From RGIG6353 sp045660745 (GTDB taxonomy: Bacteria; Bacillota; Clostridia; Oscillospirales; SIG627): a stretch of 64,000 bases of DNA. The stretch lies in contig JAZREJ010000005.1 in assembly GCA_045660745.1 (NCBI GenBank), positions 1 to 64,000 of the forward strand, given 5' to 3'. The position numbers and the translations under genes were made by a program. The notes beneath the pieces were generated by a model, which saw only the letters and a list, made by a program, of their open reading frames with translations, had not been told where the DNA came from and did no database searches. This document shows positions 15,951-25,621 of this stretch, piece by piece; the first letter of the stretch is position 1; each line of letters opens with the position of its first letter.

Positions 15951-17406
15951 TTTTCGAGTCTTTTGCTCCCTCGATATTATCAATAGTTACGGTACTTGTA
16001 TGAGGAATCACCTTCCATTCAACCTTTTTGAAGACGGCGAAATAAATAGTCCAAGTTCCTATAAGATCAAAGGAGGTCCATGTAAAGGAATAAACTATCT
16101 TCTTCCAAAGAGGCATCTTAATAAGACGCTTTCTCTCGGCAATAAGAAGATAAAATGCAATCAAAACGTTTCCGAGATAGAGAAATACCGTTCCGATGAT
16201 ATTCCACACAAAGGTAAGCGCAAAGCCAACAAATGCAGCAGTGATTCCTTTTGAAACGCTCACTCCGCAGGAGCCGAAGATCCAGCACAAAAGCTTTGAC
16301 AAAAGATTGCCATCCGGATCAAAAAAATCACCCTGAACACCGTTTGAATAACAAAAACAGCTAAACATGAAAACAGAAACTATCAGCCACAAAACAAGGT
16401 TTACAAGTGACCAAGGACAAGTTTGTGCAAGAATATCGTAGGACGCCCATCTCTGACGCAAGCTCTCGGAAAAGCTCTTGGGCTTTCTTTCTTCATTCTT
16501 GACACCGCAGAAAATATTCTTAAAAAGCATCGGTCCTATTTCGGCAAACGCCAAAAGATGTCCCTTTGACCAACGAAGTCTCTGTCTGAAAGCCACCTTA
16601 ATACTTACAGGCTGCTCGTCATAAAACATTGCGGCATCGCAATATGATATAGGATATCCGTGTGCAACCGCGTCAGCGGTAAATGCGCGATCCTCGGTAA
16701 GGGAGGTATAATTCCAACCGTCCTTTACAAGCTCGCTTGCAAAAAGGAAGCCTGTTCCCTGAATGTTTGTAGCAAGTCTGAGCACTGATCTTGCTCTGTG
16801 GCGTATTCTTATGGAATGGAGCCAGTGTATAGCATAGCTGAAGGAAATCCAGTTTTCGTCAAAGTTCTTTGTATTTCGGTATGAGGTTATAATCTTCTCG
16901 CCCTCGTCAAATGCCTCATTCATTCTCGTTATATAGTCGGAGTTCAAAAGATTGTCTGCATCGAAAATGAAATAACCTTCAAAGGATTCGATCCCATACT
17001 CCTTTTTTATATTATTAAAAAGGAACTGTAACGCAAAGCCTTTGGTACGATGTGCAGTGTCAAAGCGCTCGTAGCACACAGCCCCCTTTTCCCTTGCTAT
17101 CTGAGCCGTCTTGTCATCACAATTATCCGCAACAACGAATACCGTCAGATATTCAGACGGATAATCCTGCTTCTTTATACTATCAAGCAGGTTTCCTATA
17201 ACATTCTCTTCGTTTCTTGCAGCAATAAGTATAGCGTATTTGTGATAATTTTCGGTAGGCTTGAATTTTCTTGTTGTAAATATACCGATTACGGTGTACG
17301 CTCCAATATATACGACAAGTAAACCGAATATGGCAAGAAGCAAATCCTGTATCCATACCGCCTCATTGTATCCAGAAGCTATAGCATTCATTATCTTATC
17401 AAACAT
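15934..17406 (-). CDS. Glycosyltransferase family 2, membrane processive type
   Basis: A 490-residue GT2 enzyme. One N-terminal helix (about residues 20-40) precedes a GT-A domain: ILIAARNEENVIG starts it, IFDADNLLN carries the metal-binding DxD, TEDRAFTADA the TED motif and RQRLRWSKGH the QxxRW motif. Three hydrophobic segments follow. This is the layout of BcsA/IcaA-like polysaccharide synthases, although the bacterial hyaluronan or poly-GlcNAc type cannot be separated here. ATG at 17406 is the start because GAGGAGGAAG lies just upstream; the longer frame begins inside that site. It shares an operon with the LtaS-like gene, suggesting that both build or decorate one cell-surface polymer or glycolipid. 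Confidence 0.88.
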   Translation of the reverse strand: MFDKIMNAIASGYNEAVWIQDLLLAIFGLLVVYIGAYTVIGIFTTRKFKPTENYHKYAILIAARNEENVIGNLLDSIKKQDYPSEYLTVFVVADNCDDKTAQIAREKGAVCYERFDTAHRTKGFALQFLFNNIKKEYGIESFEGYFIFDADNLLNSDYITRMNEAFDEGEKIITSYRNTKNFDENWISFSYAIHWLHSIRIRHRARSVLRLATNIQGTGFLFASELVKDGWNYTSLTEDRAFTADAVAHGYPISYCDAAMFYDEQPVSIKVAFRQRLRWSKGHLLAFAEIGPMLFKNIFCGVKNEERKPKSFSESLRQRWASYDILAQTCPWSLVNLVLWLIVSVFMFSCFCYSNGVQGDFFDPDGNLLSKLLCWIFGSCGVSVSKGITAAFVGFALTFVWNIIGTVFLYLGNVLIAFYLLIAERKRLIKMPLWKKIVYSFTWTSFDLIGTWTIYFAVFKKVEWKVIPHTSTVTIDNIEGAKDSKNGNDQ

Positions 17407-17543
17407 ATACTTCCTCCTCAAATAAGGGTAAATATATTAACATCTGAGTTTTTCTCGCATGTCAAAGCGCTATCTTAAAGATTACCACAAAATAAGCATT
17501 TTGTCAACAAAGCACGAATAACATATTACTTTTGTTGCAAAAA

Positions 17544-17566
17544 ATACCCGCCTTGAAGGCGGGTAT
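17544..17566 (-). terminator. Terminator of the SLH protein gene
   Basis: ATACCCGCCTT pairs with AAGGCGGGTAT and is followed on the minus strand by a T-run, a few bases after the SLH stop codon. Confidence 0.85.
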
Positions 17567-17573
17567 TTAAAGG

Positions 17574-20500
17574 TCAGTTAATATCTTCCCCCGAAAAACC
17601 GACTGTAAGTTTTCCGCGTCTTAATGTATTTGAGGCGGATGAGTCGGTCAGATTAAGGGTAAATTCGCCGCTCTTTATACTAAGCGCACCTGAGATTTTT
17701 TCAACCTCTCTTGAGCGTCCGACAGAATCATACACAAGAGCACTTTTTCCGTCATATTCAAGATACTCGCCCGAGGACAACGTACAGTTAAAGGTTATAC
17801 TGTCGCCGTTTGACGAGGTAACGGTTGGATTAACAAGAGGCGCATCGGTATGCTTTGCAAGACGTATATCCGAAAGGCGGGTACCCGACACATTTCCGTA
17901 GGTATAAACAGAAACGGCACTTATAGTTGAAAACTCAACGGGACCTCGATAAAGCTTGAAATTATAAGTGTTTCTCGCCTCCCAATGCGAGAACCAATCC
18001 TCGGGATACAGGAATGTATCGGTCGCAACAAGCACAAAGTCCTTTTCCCCCACAAAATCAAGCGGTATAACATAATCTATCTGGTTGTGGTCGCTCACCA
18101 CAGGGCTTTCAAGGCTGATGCAAACAGCACCACCCTTCCCGTCAGAGGTAACTGTAACAAGAAGTGCGTGACGCCCTGCAGCATTAAGCGGGGTCTCGAA
18201 AGTATGTTTCATTTCCCTTGGAGCATTGCCGCCGAACTTGAGGAGTGTAACAGGAGAATCTCCGACAGACGAATAGTCTGCCTCTATTCTGACAAACGGA
18301 GTTTGAGTGGTAAATGGGTTTTCTCCCGAAAGAATATTGCGTCGGGGATCTGATATATCGTTTATTCTTCCCTTAACGTAATACTTCTCAACGAGTCCGT
18401 ATCCACCGTCTTCTCTTTCCACAAGGGAATGCTCCCATTCACTCTCACGAAGCTTTTCTCTTACCTCCTCCGAGAAATATCCGGATTTACGAAGCTTATC
18501 GTAAAGCACGAATCTATCTATGTTAGCGCGGTTTTTGGGGACGGTTCGATAGGTGTCGAGATTTGAAAATACCATTGAATAATCATATGCTATGGCGGTT
18601 GTACCAAGCAGGTCGATATCATCGGTGTGCTGATACTCATAAACAGTATTGGCGGGAGTCGATTGCGGATAGAAATTGTACCAACCAAGCGTTGCGAAGA
18701 AATATGACGCTGAATACGTCTTGTTGTACTCGGCATGCGCTCTTATGTATTCCTTATAACCTCGGTTGGCGTAATCATAGGCCGGAGTATAGCTGTGGGT
18801 GAGGTACTGCATCGGCAGATACACCTCTGTTATCGGATCCTCTCCGCACCACTCAAGGCTCTCGCGCATAAACTCCGTCGTATAATAGGCGTAGTATTCC
18901 GAATGATTTTCCTCACCGATATGCCAATTTACACCGTCGATGGCATCAAAATACACCATATCAAACCCGCCGTCACGGTATGCCTCTCCGGTAAGGCGGG
19001 CAACGTAATAGAAAAGCTCACTTCCCATTATCGGAGCAAGTCCGCCGTAATACGATTCGATGCGACGTATCTTCTCGCCCTTCTTATGCTCGGTTACTTC
19101 AGTTCCATGATAGCCTCTTGTAACGTTTGTGAACTCTTTGTCTCCGATTGCAAGTGAGTCGATTTTTATAAGCTCCTCACCGATAAGAACAAGCTCCGAG
19201 GCTTGTGAGCGGAAATTAAAATCACGCTCGGCACCGTCAAGCGCTTCAACGGTCGGAAGAGTTGTGTTATATGAGCTTATATCATCCGACAGGGTGTATT
19301 CCTCACGCACGGCAAGCTGCTTCTGCCACTTGGGGTCGGAAAGAAGGTCTGCGCACTCCGGATCAATATAAAAAGCGTAGGTATGAAGACCCGAAAGGAT
19401 GCCGTTTTCCCTCAAAACGTCGGATACGAGTGCCTTGAAATTATGAGCTCCGTTGCCGACTATATCAATAACGACAGCAGTCGCACCCGCTTCATGCATT
19501 TCACGGACAGTACCCGACACCCCTCTTTCGATATCGGTGGCTCTGCCATTTACAAAGGTTGCCTTCATAAGCTCGTCATCAACGACGATATAATACTCTC
19601 CGTTAACAGATGAATCGTCAAACTTATAGGTTCTTGCGGATCGGGTAATTCTATCCTCTAAAACAAATTCTCCTATTCGGCTAAATTCAAGAGAAAACTC
19701 ATCGGCAAAGAGTGAAGAGCCCGCCTTTGTAAAATAGTAAGAATACGGTTTTGTATTATACAATCCGTGTTTATCAAGATAGCCTGTGATAACCTTTTCA
19801 AAGCTCTCTTTAAGGCTTTGATTCGGGAATACGAAATCTCCCTGACGGAAGGTTGCACCACCCTTGTGGAAAGAGAGCATGTCTATTCCGACAGCACTGT
19901 ATAGGTCAAGATTCTGAAACAGGGTCTCATGATCTGCGCTTGTGCCTATATAATAATTCGTATTGACAAGCCTTTCCTCCTCCGAGTCAAATCGGCTTGC
20001 CGCAAATATTGAACATCTGATATCCGAGTCGTTTGCTAACACCTCGAGTGCTGTTAACTGATACTTTTGAGGTGCAATGACAAATCCGTATTTAGCACCG
20101 ACTATTCCAAGCTCCGACATGGCGATTGCCGAATAATTGAGTGTTGTGCGCTTGGGGGAAGAATGAGTTATTGCACCTGAGTCAAGGCTGACACCTATCA
20201 CCGAGCCGTTCTCAGCAAGACTGACGTTTGCAAATATAAGCCTGTCGCAGCTCCCGTTAAAGTCGGTTATCTCAAAGGAAATATAAGCATCCTTAACAAC
20301 AGTGGTAAAGGTTGCCGTGCTTGCGTTTTCAAAAGTAAATACTATTTTACCGTTTTCAAGCCGTACTTCCTCGGGATAATATTCATTCCCGTTTTCAACA
20401 ACGTAAGCAAAAGTCGAAACGTCATTTAAAAGCTCACGGTCATCTGTCTTATCATAGACCGATACAAGTGCACCGTCAAGAGAAATAGCAAGACTTCCGT

Positions 20501-21242
20501 AAAGGCTTTCAAGAACTATGGTATCATCATCAAGATACACACCGTCCTTATATTCCGTGCCGAGCTTTGGCAGTATATACTCTCCAACTCCCGAATTTGA
20601 AGCAACGATAATATTGTATCTTGCCCAATGACCTGCGATATCGCTAAAACGGGCAAGTCGGGAATAGTTCTGTCCGAAAATATCTTCCTCCGCCGATATA
20701 CCGAGAGCACGGTTTACAATACTTACAGCCTCGGCACGTGTCAGGGTATTCTCAGGCTTGAAGGTGCCGTCGGGATATCCTCCGACAAGTCCGCTCTCAC
20801 CCGCCTTCAAAATATACGAATAAAATCGATGAGAGGGGGAAACGTCGGAAAATGAAACGCTTTTTGTCTTCTCCGTTTCAAATACGCTTGTTGCAAGCGC
20901 AACGAATTCCGCACGGGTTATTGGAGTATCCGGAAGGAATCTTCCTTCAAATATCTCAAGCATTCCGAGCGCTTCAAGCGAAGCAACGCTATCTCTTGAC
21001 CAATGGGTCGCGACATCCGAAAATGAGGTGGATGCCGTGGGGAGCGTGTCCTTATACAAGAGTCGAGAAAAAACAGTAACCGCTTCCGCGCGCGTTATGG
21101 TGCCGTCGGGGCGGAATGTAGCATCGGGATAACCTCCCATATAAGACGTGTTAGTATCGAGTGTCATTTTTTCCGCTTTCATGGCGAAGGCGGAAACAGA
21201 CATCAACGCTATCAGAAAAATCAAAGACAGTATTTTTTTCAT
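17574..21242 (-). CDS. S-layer-homology protein with large glycosidase-like region
   Basis: A 1222-residue secreted protein. Residues 1-20 are a signal peptide (KKILSLIFLIALMSVSAFA). Three SLH repeats follow at about 35-65, 72-122 and 132-182 (GGYPDATFRPDGTITRAEA is the first), with a partial fourth (FSDIAGHWARYN) near 199; they anchor proteins to pyruvylated wall polymers. The rest has beta-rich segments (about 230-480) and a region around 560-900 that looks like a TIM-barrel glycosidase: ATAVVIDIVGNG, YGGLAPIMGSELFYY, and FDMVYFDAIDGVN with candidate acidic residues. This resembles the DUF5696 family, recognised only loosely. The C-terminal 300 residues are beta-rich and may bind carbohydrate. 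Ten bases separate it from the upstream Cys-rich gene, giving an operon with a WYL regulator. Confidence 0.72.
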   Translation of the reverse strand: MKKILSLIFLIALMSVSAFAMKAEKMTLDTNTSYMGGYPDATFRPDGTITRAEAVTVFSRLLYKDTLPTASTSFSDVATHWSRDSVASLEALGMLEIFEGRFLPDTPITRAEFVALATSVFETEKTKSVSFSDVSPSHRFYSYILKAGESGLVGGYPDGTFKPENTLTRAEAVSIVNRALGISAEEDIFGQNYSRLARFSDIAGHWARYNIIVASNSGVGEYILPKLGTEYKDGVYLDDDTIVLESLYGSLAISLDGALVSVYDKTDDRELLNDVSTFAYVVENGNEYYPEEVRLENGKIVFTFENASTATFTTVVKDAYISFEITDFNGSCDRLIFANVSLAENGSVIGVSLDSGAITHSSPKRTTLNYSAIAMSELGIVGAKYGFVIAPQKYQLTALEVLANDSDIRCSIFAASRFDSEEERLVNTNYYIGTSADHETLFQNLDLYSAVGIDMLSFHKGGATFRQGDFVFPNQSLKESFEKVITGYLDKHGLYNTKPYSYYFTKAGSSLFADEFSLEFSRIGEFVLEDRITRSARTYKFDDSSVNGEYYIVVDDELMKATFVNGRATDIERGVSGTVREMHEAGATAVVIDIVGNGAHNFKALVSDVLRENGILSGLHTYAFYIDPECADLLSDPKWQKQLAVREEYTLSDDISSYNTTLPTVEALDGAERDFNFRSQASELVLIGEELIKIDSLAIGDKEFTNVTRGYHGTEVTEHKKGEKIRRIESYYGGLAPIMGSELFYYVARLTGEAYRDGGFDMVYFDAIDGVNWHIGEENHSEYYAYYTTEFMRESLEWCGEDPITEVYLPMQYLTHSYTPAYDYANRGYKEYIRAHAEYNKTYSASYFFATLGWYNFYPQSTPANTVYEYQHTDDIDLLGTTAIAYDYSMVFSNLDTYRTVPKNRANIDRFVLYDKLRKSGYFSEEVREKLRESEWEHSLVEREDGGYGLVEKYYVKGRINDISDPRRNILSGENPFTTQTPFVRIEADYSSVGDSPVTLLKFGGNAPREMKHTFETPLNAAGRHALLVTVTSDGKGGAVCISLESPVVSDHNQIDYVIPLDFVGEKDFVLVATDTFLYPEDWFSHWEARNTYNFKLYRGPVEFSTISAVSVYTYGNVSGTRLSDIRLAKHTDAPLVNPTVTSSNGDSITFNCTLSSGEYLEYDGKSALVYDSVGRSREVEKISGALSIKSGEFTLNLTDSSASNTLRRGKLTVGFSGEDIN

Positions 21243-21252
21243 GCAAGCTTCC

Positions 21253-22110
21253 TCAATCTCTGTAATCCATTACAAGCCCCTTTTCAAGGAGCACGTCGAA
21301 ATATGCAAATGCATCCCCTGTTGTGAGAGGAATATAAGGCGAGGCGCCGTAAACAGGCAATGACCACTGACAAACATTTTTCCTACCCTTCTTTTTGTAC
21401 ATAGAACAGGATTCGCAAACCCTCATGCATCTTTTCCCTACAGTGTGGTTTAGTCTGCAATAAAAAGCGCGTCTTGAATCGGGAGCATAGTCATATTTTA
21501 CAAAGCCTGTCTTACCGACACCAATGTCCCTCTTTTTCAAAGTATTGAAGGTGCGGGTCGCATCGCCTCTTATATCCTCACACATTGAGCTTGCCCACTC
21601 CAAGAGTGCATTTTCAAAGTATTCTCCCGAGGCTTTTGAGGGAATGGCGGAAAGGAAAATGCAATCAAGTCCCCCTTTAAAGTATCTTGCAACGTCTTCC
21701 TGCACAAAACGGGAATTTATATTCTTTCGGTTATGGCGAATATCAATACACCTTACAAATTCAGGAAGAGACCAACAGCTTTTAGTACTTCCGTAACGGG
21801 TAAGGGTGCGTTTCTTTGAAAAATTCAGCACTCCAAAGCCACGCCTTTCATCGTCAAACGAAAGCTTTTCGGTAGAAAAAATCCTGCCTTTTTCAATTTT
21901 CCCAACCTGTAAATAAGCAAATATAACGTCACTTTCTACACCCTTTTCGTCAATAAAGGTATTATAAAAGAGCACTGTATCAAGCACCGAGATTTCCTCA
22001 TCAAACAGTGTAAGAGGATATTCCGAAGGGATATCGGGCTTTTCGTAATTCATCTCCGAATTGAGAAAAAACGAGGCGCTGTTTGGATATTTCACAATAT
22101 ATATCTTCAT
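21253..22110 (-). CDS. Uncharacterised Cys-motif protein in WYL-SLH operon
   Basis: I do not recognise this 285-residue protein. It is soluble, without signal peptide or membrane helix. A basic cysteine cluster lies near residues 235-254 (CMRVCESCSMYKKKGRKNVC): C-x3-C-x2-C plus a Cys 11 residues on, a possible zinc or Fe-S site. The middle is rich in charged residues, including GYxxAL-like segment SGEYFENALLEWASS. Two bases separate it from the upstream WYL gene and ten from the SLH gene, so it is co-transcribed with both. It could be a nucleic-acid-linked or metal-sensing partner of the WYL protein. Function is open. Confidence 0.6.
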   Translation of the reverse strand: MKIYIVKYPNSASFFLNSEMNYEKPDIPSEYPLTLFDEEISVLDTVLFYNTFIDEKGVESDVIFAYLQVGKIEKGRIFSTEKLSFDDERRGFGVLNFSKKRTLTRYGSTKSCWSLPEFVRCIDIRHNRKNINSRFVQEDVARYFKGGLDCIFLSAIPSKASGEYFENALLEWASSMCEDIRGDATRTFNTLKKRDIGVGKTGFVKYDYAPDSRRAFYCRLNHTVGKRCMRVCESCSMYKKKGRKNVCQWSLPVYGASPYIPLTTGDAFAYFDVLLEKGLVMDYRD

Positions 22111-22112
22111 TT

Positions 22113-23108
22113 TTATTCTCCGAATGATGCCGTTATTTTTTTGATATGCTCCCTGAATCCGTCAAGTGCAAATTTAGGAGACAGCAGCTTTACGTCTCCT
22201 CCGAATGTGGAGACCCACGCAAAAAACGTAGGACTGAGTTCGACCTCTACGTTAAACAGCACCTCTCCGTTTTCGCCTTTTCTCAAAACAAGGTCGAGCC
22301 CGAAGCGGTCAAGCATGGAGTTCACAAGGGACTCCGTGCAAGAAAGCTCAACGCGTACCGCATCTCCGCCGTACATATCGAAAATGACTCTGGAAAACCT
22401 TGATGTATCGTAATCCTTGACAAACTTCTTTTCATCGGGATTAAGCTCCGCTCCAAGCGACACGCTATCCATCTTATCTACTCTGAAGTGACGCATCTCT
22501 CCAACACCGTCTCTGTAGGCTACAAGATAATAGTTGTCGTTATTCCAAACAAGTGCAACGGGAATGACCACATACGGTGCACCGGAATTTCGATACTGCT
22601 TTTTCTTTTGGTAATCGTAATTAAAATACCTGAAGCTGATACGTGTACCCTCTCTGAAGGCTGTGTGTATCATATCAACGTTTAAGTATATTATCTCGTT
22701 TTCCGTTTTAACGCGTCCTGAGAGGATTACTTGACGAGACAGACTTTTCGCCTCTTCTTCACTGCACAGTGTTCCTATCTTGCTAATGAGAGAAGAAGAC
22801 TTCTTCGCCGTCATAAAACGCGAGGCACCTATAATATCAACAAGCATCTTAAGCTCTGCCGTCTCAAAGGTACGGCTTGCAAGAAAATAAACGGTGCGTT
22901 TTCCTTCCCTCGTCATTACGATATCAGCCCCAACGGAGCGAAGTGCTTCGATATCGCTGTATATCGCCTTTCTCTCACATGGAATGGAGCAAGCTTCAAG
23001 ATATTCGATTATCTCCTTTGCTCCCTTCGGATGCTGTTCGTCTGTATAGGTCTTGAAATAATCGTAGAGAACAATAAGCTTTGTTCTGTGCATCATATGT
23101 TTTGGCAT
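22113..23108 (-). CDS. WYL domain transcriptional regulator
   Basis: A 331-residue regulator. Residues 5-65 form a winged helix-turn-helix of the DeoR-like type (KEIIEYLEACSIPCERKAIYSDIEAL). A WYL domain covers about 145-215 with RISFRYFNYD and the signature NNDNYYLVAYRDG, then RHFRVDKMDSV. A C-terminal WCX-like region follows (about 235-330). WYL domains bind ligands, in some cases nucleic acids. The gene starts an operon with the Cys-rich and SLH genes. Only 49 bases lie between it and the upstream capA stop, and these hold a terminator, so expression may rely on read-through past that hairpin or on a promoter inside capA. Confidence 0.85.
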   Translation of the reverse strand: MPKHMMHRTKLIVLYDYFKTYTDEQHPKGAKEIIEYLEACSIPCERKAIYSDIEALRSVGADIVMTREGKRTVYFLASRTFETAELKMLVDIIGASRFMTAKKSSSLISKIGTLCSEEEAKSLSRQVILSGRVKTENEIIYLNVDMIHTAFREGTRISFRYFNYDYQKKKQYRNSGAPYVVIPVALVWNNDNYYLVAYRDGVGEMRHFRVDKMDSVSLGAELNPDEKKFVKDYDTSRFSRVIFDMYGGDAVRVELSCTESLVNSMLDRFGLDLVLRKGENGEVLFNVEVELSPTFFAWVSTFGGDVKLLSPKFALDGFREHIKKITASFGE

Positions 23109-23126
23109 ATTTACCTCTTTACAAAA

Positions 23127-23152
23127 TACGGCAAGGTCTTCACCTTGCCGTA
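23127..23152 (-). terminator. Hairpin between capA-like gene and WYL gene
   Basis: TACGGCAAGGT pairs with ACCTTGCCGTA; on the minus strand it is followed by a weak TTTTG tract. It lies just after the capA-like stop and 19 bases before the WYL start, so it may be a leaky terminator setting lower expression downstream. Confidence 0.7.
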
Positions 23153-23157
23153 AATTT

Positions 23158-24753
23158 TTATTTGTTTATTTTGATATAGTTGAAGCTCTTTATGGCGTTG
23201 GTGAACCAATGTGACTGATAAACAAGCGTATCAATTATACTGTCAGCCGCCTCATCAAACACGGGAGTGGGACAGAATCTTGAGGCTTCCGAATTGTTAA
23301 CAACGGGAATGATTCTCGTAGAGAGCACCTTTACACCGTTAGACGTCTTCTCAAAGGTCTGTCTGAAAAGGAATGAGAAAGCTGTGTTTGCTACATCTGT
23401 GTCAAGTTTTCCTGTATACACAAGGTCACCCTGTGAGTAAACGATATACTTACCTTCGTAAAGCTCAATTCCCTGAGCAACGTGTGTGCCTGTACCTACA
23501 ACAAGGTCGGCTCCCGCCTTGATAGCCGCACGCGCGATATCCTTGTTATAAGCATCGAAGTGAGGCTCGTAAACACTTACACTGTAGTCTTTTGTCTTCT
23601 CTCCCACATAGTCACTTGATTCAGCTGATACTCGCTCACGCGTATTCCAATGAAGCTGTACTACTACAAGGTCGGCTCCGTTTTCGCGTTCATTCTGAAC
23701 AGCGCGACTTATAACCTCAACATTCGTAGCCTTCTGGCTGTCGGACACTTCTGTTCCGGTAAGGTCATAAGTGATATATACTACCTTGCCGAATTCGGTA
23801 TCAAAGAATTCAGCGCCCTCATGCTGTGATGAGGATATACCGTTTTTCTTGAGTGCATCAACAGTATCCTTGTACCCCTTCTCGTTATAGTCAAGAACTG
23901 TTGCGGGAGAAAGAGATACTGCGTCGATTCCGTAAAGGGTGGACGCATATGCGGGAAGTCCCTTGACGGGAGCAAGCTGATTCTCATTTGCCTCGGTGGA
24001 CTCGGTGAGAGCCGCAGTGAGGGTGATAAAGGTTGCGTCATCGTTTGCAAACACGGACGATAGCTTGTAGAAGGGGAAAGAATATTCAGATGATTCATAC
24101 GCCTTTCTGAAGCTGGAAGCGTCAGGAGTTCCTATCTCATCACCGAGAAGTGCGGTTCCTCCGACGGTTACGGTAAAGGTATTTGCGGGGTCAAGGCTCT
24201 TTTCGTAAAGTGCATCGTTTACCGCAAGAAGAGCAAGTGTCAAATCTCCGCCAACCGTTGTATCAAACTCGGGAAAAAGCTTTGCTGTGTTATCAAGCGA
24301 CGAATAAAGCTCGTCTGCCTTGCGAAGGGTCTCTCCGGCAAACGCGGAAAACTCTGCATCGGTATGAGTGCTTTTTACAAGAGTGTCAAAGGTGTCGGCT
24401 ATAAACGTATAATAAGCCGCGCCGTTTGCATTTGTTTCACTAAGCCATTCGGAAACGCTTGCAGCGTTATTAATGATGTACTGAGCTTCACTTTCATAGC
24501 TCTTATCGTTACCATAGGCAAGCCTTACAACAAAATCCTCAATCTTTAATGCAAAGGATGCCACTCCTCTTTCGGTAAGCTCAACGCTTTCCGAATCGAA
24601 AATAGGCTCGGGGGGTGTTCCTTTATCCTTATCCACTGTCTGTGTTGCGGGCTTTCTGACGTATGCGTCGCGGTTTATAATGTTCACAAGCAAAATAACC
24701 GATGCCGCAAGCGCTACAAGACAAAGTGAGATGCAAATAATTCTATTTTTCAT
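23158..24753 (-). CDS. CapA family protein (membrane-anchored metallophosphatase-like)
   Basis: A 531-residue protein with an N-terminal membrane anchor (residues 5-26, ICISLCLVALAASVILLVNI). Its C-terminal half carries PGA_cap features: GADLVVVQLHWN, KAGADLVVGTGTHVAQG and YIVYSQGDLVY. These match the histidine-containing C-terminal blocks of the calcineurin-like CapA/YwtB fold. Known relatives act in poly-gamma-glutamate capsule synthesis or release. The N-terminal half (30-330) is poorly conserved, with the usual first metal motif of the family (GDxM) not evident, so catalysis is uncertain. It is one of three CapA-family proteins in the window and the only one with an anchor. Confidence 0.78.
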   Translation of the reverse strand: MKNRIICISLCLVALAASVILLVNIINRDAYVRKPATQTVDKDKGTPPEPIFDSESVELTERGVASFALKIEDFVVRLAYGNDKSYESEAQYIINNAASVSEWLSETNANGAAYYTFIADTFDTLVKSTHTDAEFSAFAGETLRKADELYSSLDNTAKLFPEFDTTVGGDLTLALLAVNDALYEKSLDPANTFTVTVGGTALLGDEIGTPDASSFRKAYESSEYSFPFYKLSSVFANDDATFITLTAALTESTEANENQLAPVKGLPAYASTLYGIDAVSLSPATVLDYNEKGYKDTVDALKKNGISSSQHEGAEFFDTEFGKVVYITYDLTGTEVSDSQKATNVEVISRAVQNERENGADLVVVQLHWNTRERVSAESSDYVGEKTKDYSVSVYEPHFDAYNKDIARAAIKAGADLVVGTGTHVAQGIELYEGKYIVYSQGDLVYTGKLDTDVANTAFSFLFRQTFEKTSNGVKVLSTRIIPVVNNSEASRFCPTPVFDEAADSIIDTLVYQSHWFTNAIKSFNYIKINK

Positions 24754-24833
24754 AAGGCTTCTACCTTTCTTTTGTACTTTTTGTTCATTATAACATACTT
24801 TTTAGAAAAAGAAAAGACTTTTTTCTTTTTTCG

Positions 24834-25508
24834 TCAATTTGACGAAGCAGAAAAATCGACGACGTCGCCAAGCATCTCATCCTCGATTTTGTTGATATCC
24901 GTATAAGCATCGGGAACGCGTCCGACTATTACCGTATCCGACAGTACAACGGTATCCGAAACACGGCACTCTATCTTCCGCGAAAGCACCATGACGGTAA
25001 AATCCGCCTCCACCTGTAACAGTAATCTGTGCCAGGTCTGATTTATTCCGCTTTCAAGAAACACCGACACAACGTCAACGCTCACACTTTTGACAGGAAA
25101 GGTCTTTACCTTTATATGCGGTCCTCTTCCCGATAACAGCTTTATGCCCGTCATATTTCCGAGCGGAACCCCCACTTCACTTCGCTTCGATGAAGAAAGG
25201 CTTTTTTCCGTCTGTCTTGCAATCAACGCTTTTGCGGTATTTATTTTTTCGGCATTTGATCTAAGACTTACCACTTCCCCGTTATCCCCTCGCTCAAGAG
25301 TAATAAACTCCCCCTCACCGAGCATCCCGGACGAGATTACCTCATACACAGCCTCGTTCACGATTTCCGAAGCCTCGCGTCGTACCAGAGCAAGAGCCGC
25401 TCTCTCTGCGATAGGATAAAGCTTGATTTCGAAAATCAGGAATAAAACAAAGAGAAAAAACAGAGTAACCGAAAGAATAATTATTAAACGTCTCTTTTTT
25501 AAACTCAT
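24834..25508 (-). CDS. yunB: Sporulation protein YunB
   Basis: A 224-residue membrane-anchored protein (helix at residues 7-27). Features match YunB: IAERAALALVRREASEIVNE after the helix, VGVPLGNMTGIKLLSGRGP in the middle, and FLESGINQTWHRLLLQVEAD toward the end. In Bacillus subtilis yunB belongs to the mother-cell SigE regulon and is needed for full sporulation; its biochemical role is unknown. Its presence implies that the organism makes endospores. GAGGTGAATTT precedes the ATG. The promoter is not obvious, and no convincing SigE -35/-10 pair was identified. Confidence 0.9.
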   Translation of the reverse strand: MSLKKRRLIIILSVTLFFLFVLFLIFEIKLYPIAERAALALVRREASEIVNEAVYEVISSGMLGEGEFITLERGDNGEVVSLRSNAEKINTAKALIARQTEKSLSSSKRSEVGVPLGNMTGIKLLSGRGPHIKVKTFPVKSVSVDVVSVFLESGINQTWHRLLLQVEADFTVMVLSRKIECRVSDTVVLSDTVIVGRVPDAYTDINKIEDEMLGDVVDFSASSN

Positions 25509-25584
25509 AAATTCACCTCATTTTAAATTATTTTAAAACGGGCGCTTTTGTCAAAATGCGTAATAAAGCTTTTTTGCAAAAAAT

Positions 25585-25615
25585 GCCGTTTGCACATTTT
25601 TTCGATGCAAACGGC
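25585..25615 (-). terminator. Terminator of the AraC-type regulator gene
   Basis: GCCGTTTGCA pairs with TGCAAACGGC around an 11-base loop; on the minus strand it is followed by ATTTTTTGC. Confidence 0.8.
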
Positions 25616-25621
25616 GGATTA

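Noticed and set aside
17574..21242. Two or more separate genes instead of one SLH protein
   Set aside because: The frame is unbroken for 1222 codons with one signal peptide and one terminator.
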